Assembly: GCF_007786235.1 (NCBI RefSeq)
Contig: NZ_VNFK01000002.1
Span: 124,001 to 188,000, forward strand
DNA length: 64,000 nt
Origin: Paenarthrobacter nitroguajacolicus
Lineage (GTDB): Bacteria > Actinomycetota > Actinomycetes > Actinomycetales > Micrococcaceae
Direction of reading: 5' to 3'
The position numbers were made by a program, and so were the translations under genes. This document shows, one piece after another, positions 63,650 through 64,000 of this stretch (position 1 is its first letter; every line of letters begins with the position of its first letter). The notes beneath the pieces are model-generated. The model made no database searches. It saw nothing but the letters and a program-made list of their open reading frames with translations, and was not told where the DNA came from.

Positions 63650-64000
63650 ATGACATCTCACACCCTCAACGAACTCATCGCTGAAGGTGTCCGCGGGCGG
63701 TACATTCTGGTCAGAAGTGACTTGAATGTGCCGCTCGACGGCTCTACAGTGACTGACGATGGCCGCATCAAAGCGTCCCTTCCGGTCCTCAAGAAGCTCT
63801 CGGACGCCGGTGCCCGTGTGCTCGTAACAGCCCACCTGGGACGCCCCAAAGGTGCCCCTGAAGACAAGTACTCATTGAAGCCCGCCGCTGCCCGCCTGGC
63901 AGAACTCGCGGACTTCAAAGTCCAGCTCGCCGAAGATACGGTGGGTGCCTCCGCAAAGGAGCTTGCCGGGGCACTGCAGGACGGCGAAGTACTCGTCCTG
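63650..64000 (+). CDS. pgk: Phosphoglycerate kinase, N-terminal part
   Basis: 117 codons are present; the gene runs past the right edge. 'RYILVRSDLNVPLDG' and 'VLVTAHLGRPKGAPEDKYSL' are the substrate-binding blocks of phosphoglycerate kinase. It follows gap by nine bases and uses that enzyme's product to make ATP. AGGG lies upstream of the ATG as ribosome site; a TAGGGT ending 7 bases before the ATG could equally be a -10, so the start may have both kinds of support. Confidence 0.96.
   Translation, partial: MTSHTLNELIAEGVRGRYILVRSDLNVPLDGSTVTDDGRIKASLPVLKKLSDAGARVLVTAHLGRPKGAPEDKYSLKPAAARLAELADFKVQLAEDTVGASAKELAGALQDGEVLVL

Overview
The window looks like the chromosome of a high-GC actinobacterium of the family Micrococcaceae, most likely Arthrobacter or Paenarthrobacter. 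The reasons are the GC-rich codon use, frequent GTG starts, the linked block uvrA / uvrC-rapZ-yvcK-whiA / gap-pgk, a CoaE-GrpB fusion, DasR-type amino-sugar control and many start codons 6-8 bases behind a TANNNT -10 element (predicted leaderless mRNAs). I saw no tRNA, rRNA, insertion sequence, prophage or CRISPR array. Genes are packed tightly and no gap between genes exceeds 300 bases.

Layout. 1-9.8 kb is accessory metabolism: an acyltransferase cut by the left edge, an XRE/MmyB-like regulator divergent from a zinc alcohol dehydrogenase, the HrpB helicase, an APC permease-amidohydrolase operon facing its own TetR gene, and an M50-like membrane protease. 9.8-18.6 kb holds an EF-G paralogue, a small hydrolase, a stand-alone LigD-type primase-polymerase, a lipoprotein resembling a serine beta-lactamase without its catalytic residues, a YciO/Sua5-like gene, and an ABC exporter with a LolA-like secreted partner. 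18.6-22.9 kb is an amino-sugar operon (MFS sugar porter, BadF-type kinase, SIS-domain deaminase/isomerase) divergent from a DasR-like GntR regulator, with two dre-like operators between them. 22.9-26 kb is a tryptophan/kynurenine operon with a PaaX-like regulator. 26-31 kb has a Pit phosphate transporter with a tiny overlapping membrane partner, a TIG-like lipoprotein plus 4-TM protein pair, and small enzymes.

From 31 kb the content is mostly housekeeping: polA, an Eis-like acetyltransferase, a polysaccharide deacetylase lipoprotein, rpsA, yigZ, coaE, uvrB, terC behind a yybP-ykoY-type manganese riboswitch, an MFS exporter, a hydrolase/GNAT pair, a CaiB-like CoA-transferase, a Ski2-like helicase, a trans-aconitate methyltransferase, a GntR/YtrA-type regulator, uvrA, an HAD phosphatase, plsC, uvrC-rapZ-yvcK-whiA, sodA, gap and the start of pgk.

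The most interesting material is in the control regions. polA, uvrB, uvrC and the YciO-like gene each have a TGTC box, exactly 17 bases ahead of a TANNNT -10 when counted from the first base of the 9-mer. This matches the mycobacterial RecA-independent (PafBC) damage promoter. uvrA instead has a LexA-like SOS box on its -10. Two divergent pairs (yigZ/coaE and thioesterase/polA) share one two-sided -10 element and have start codons exactly 23 bases apart. Other oddities are five 18-bp repeats that each supply a GTG at the start of the M50 gene, and an intrinsic terminator lying inside the first codons of an MFS gene.
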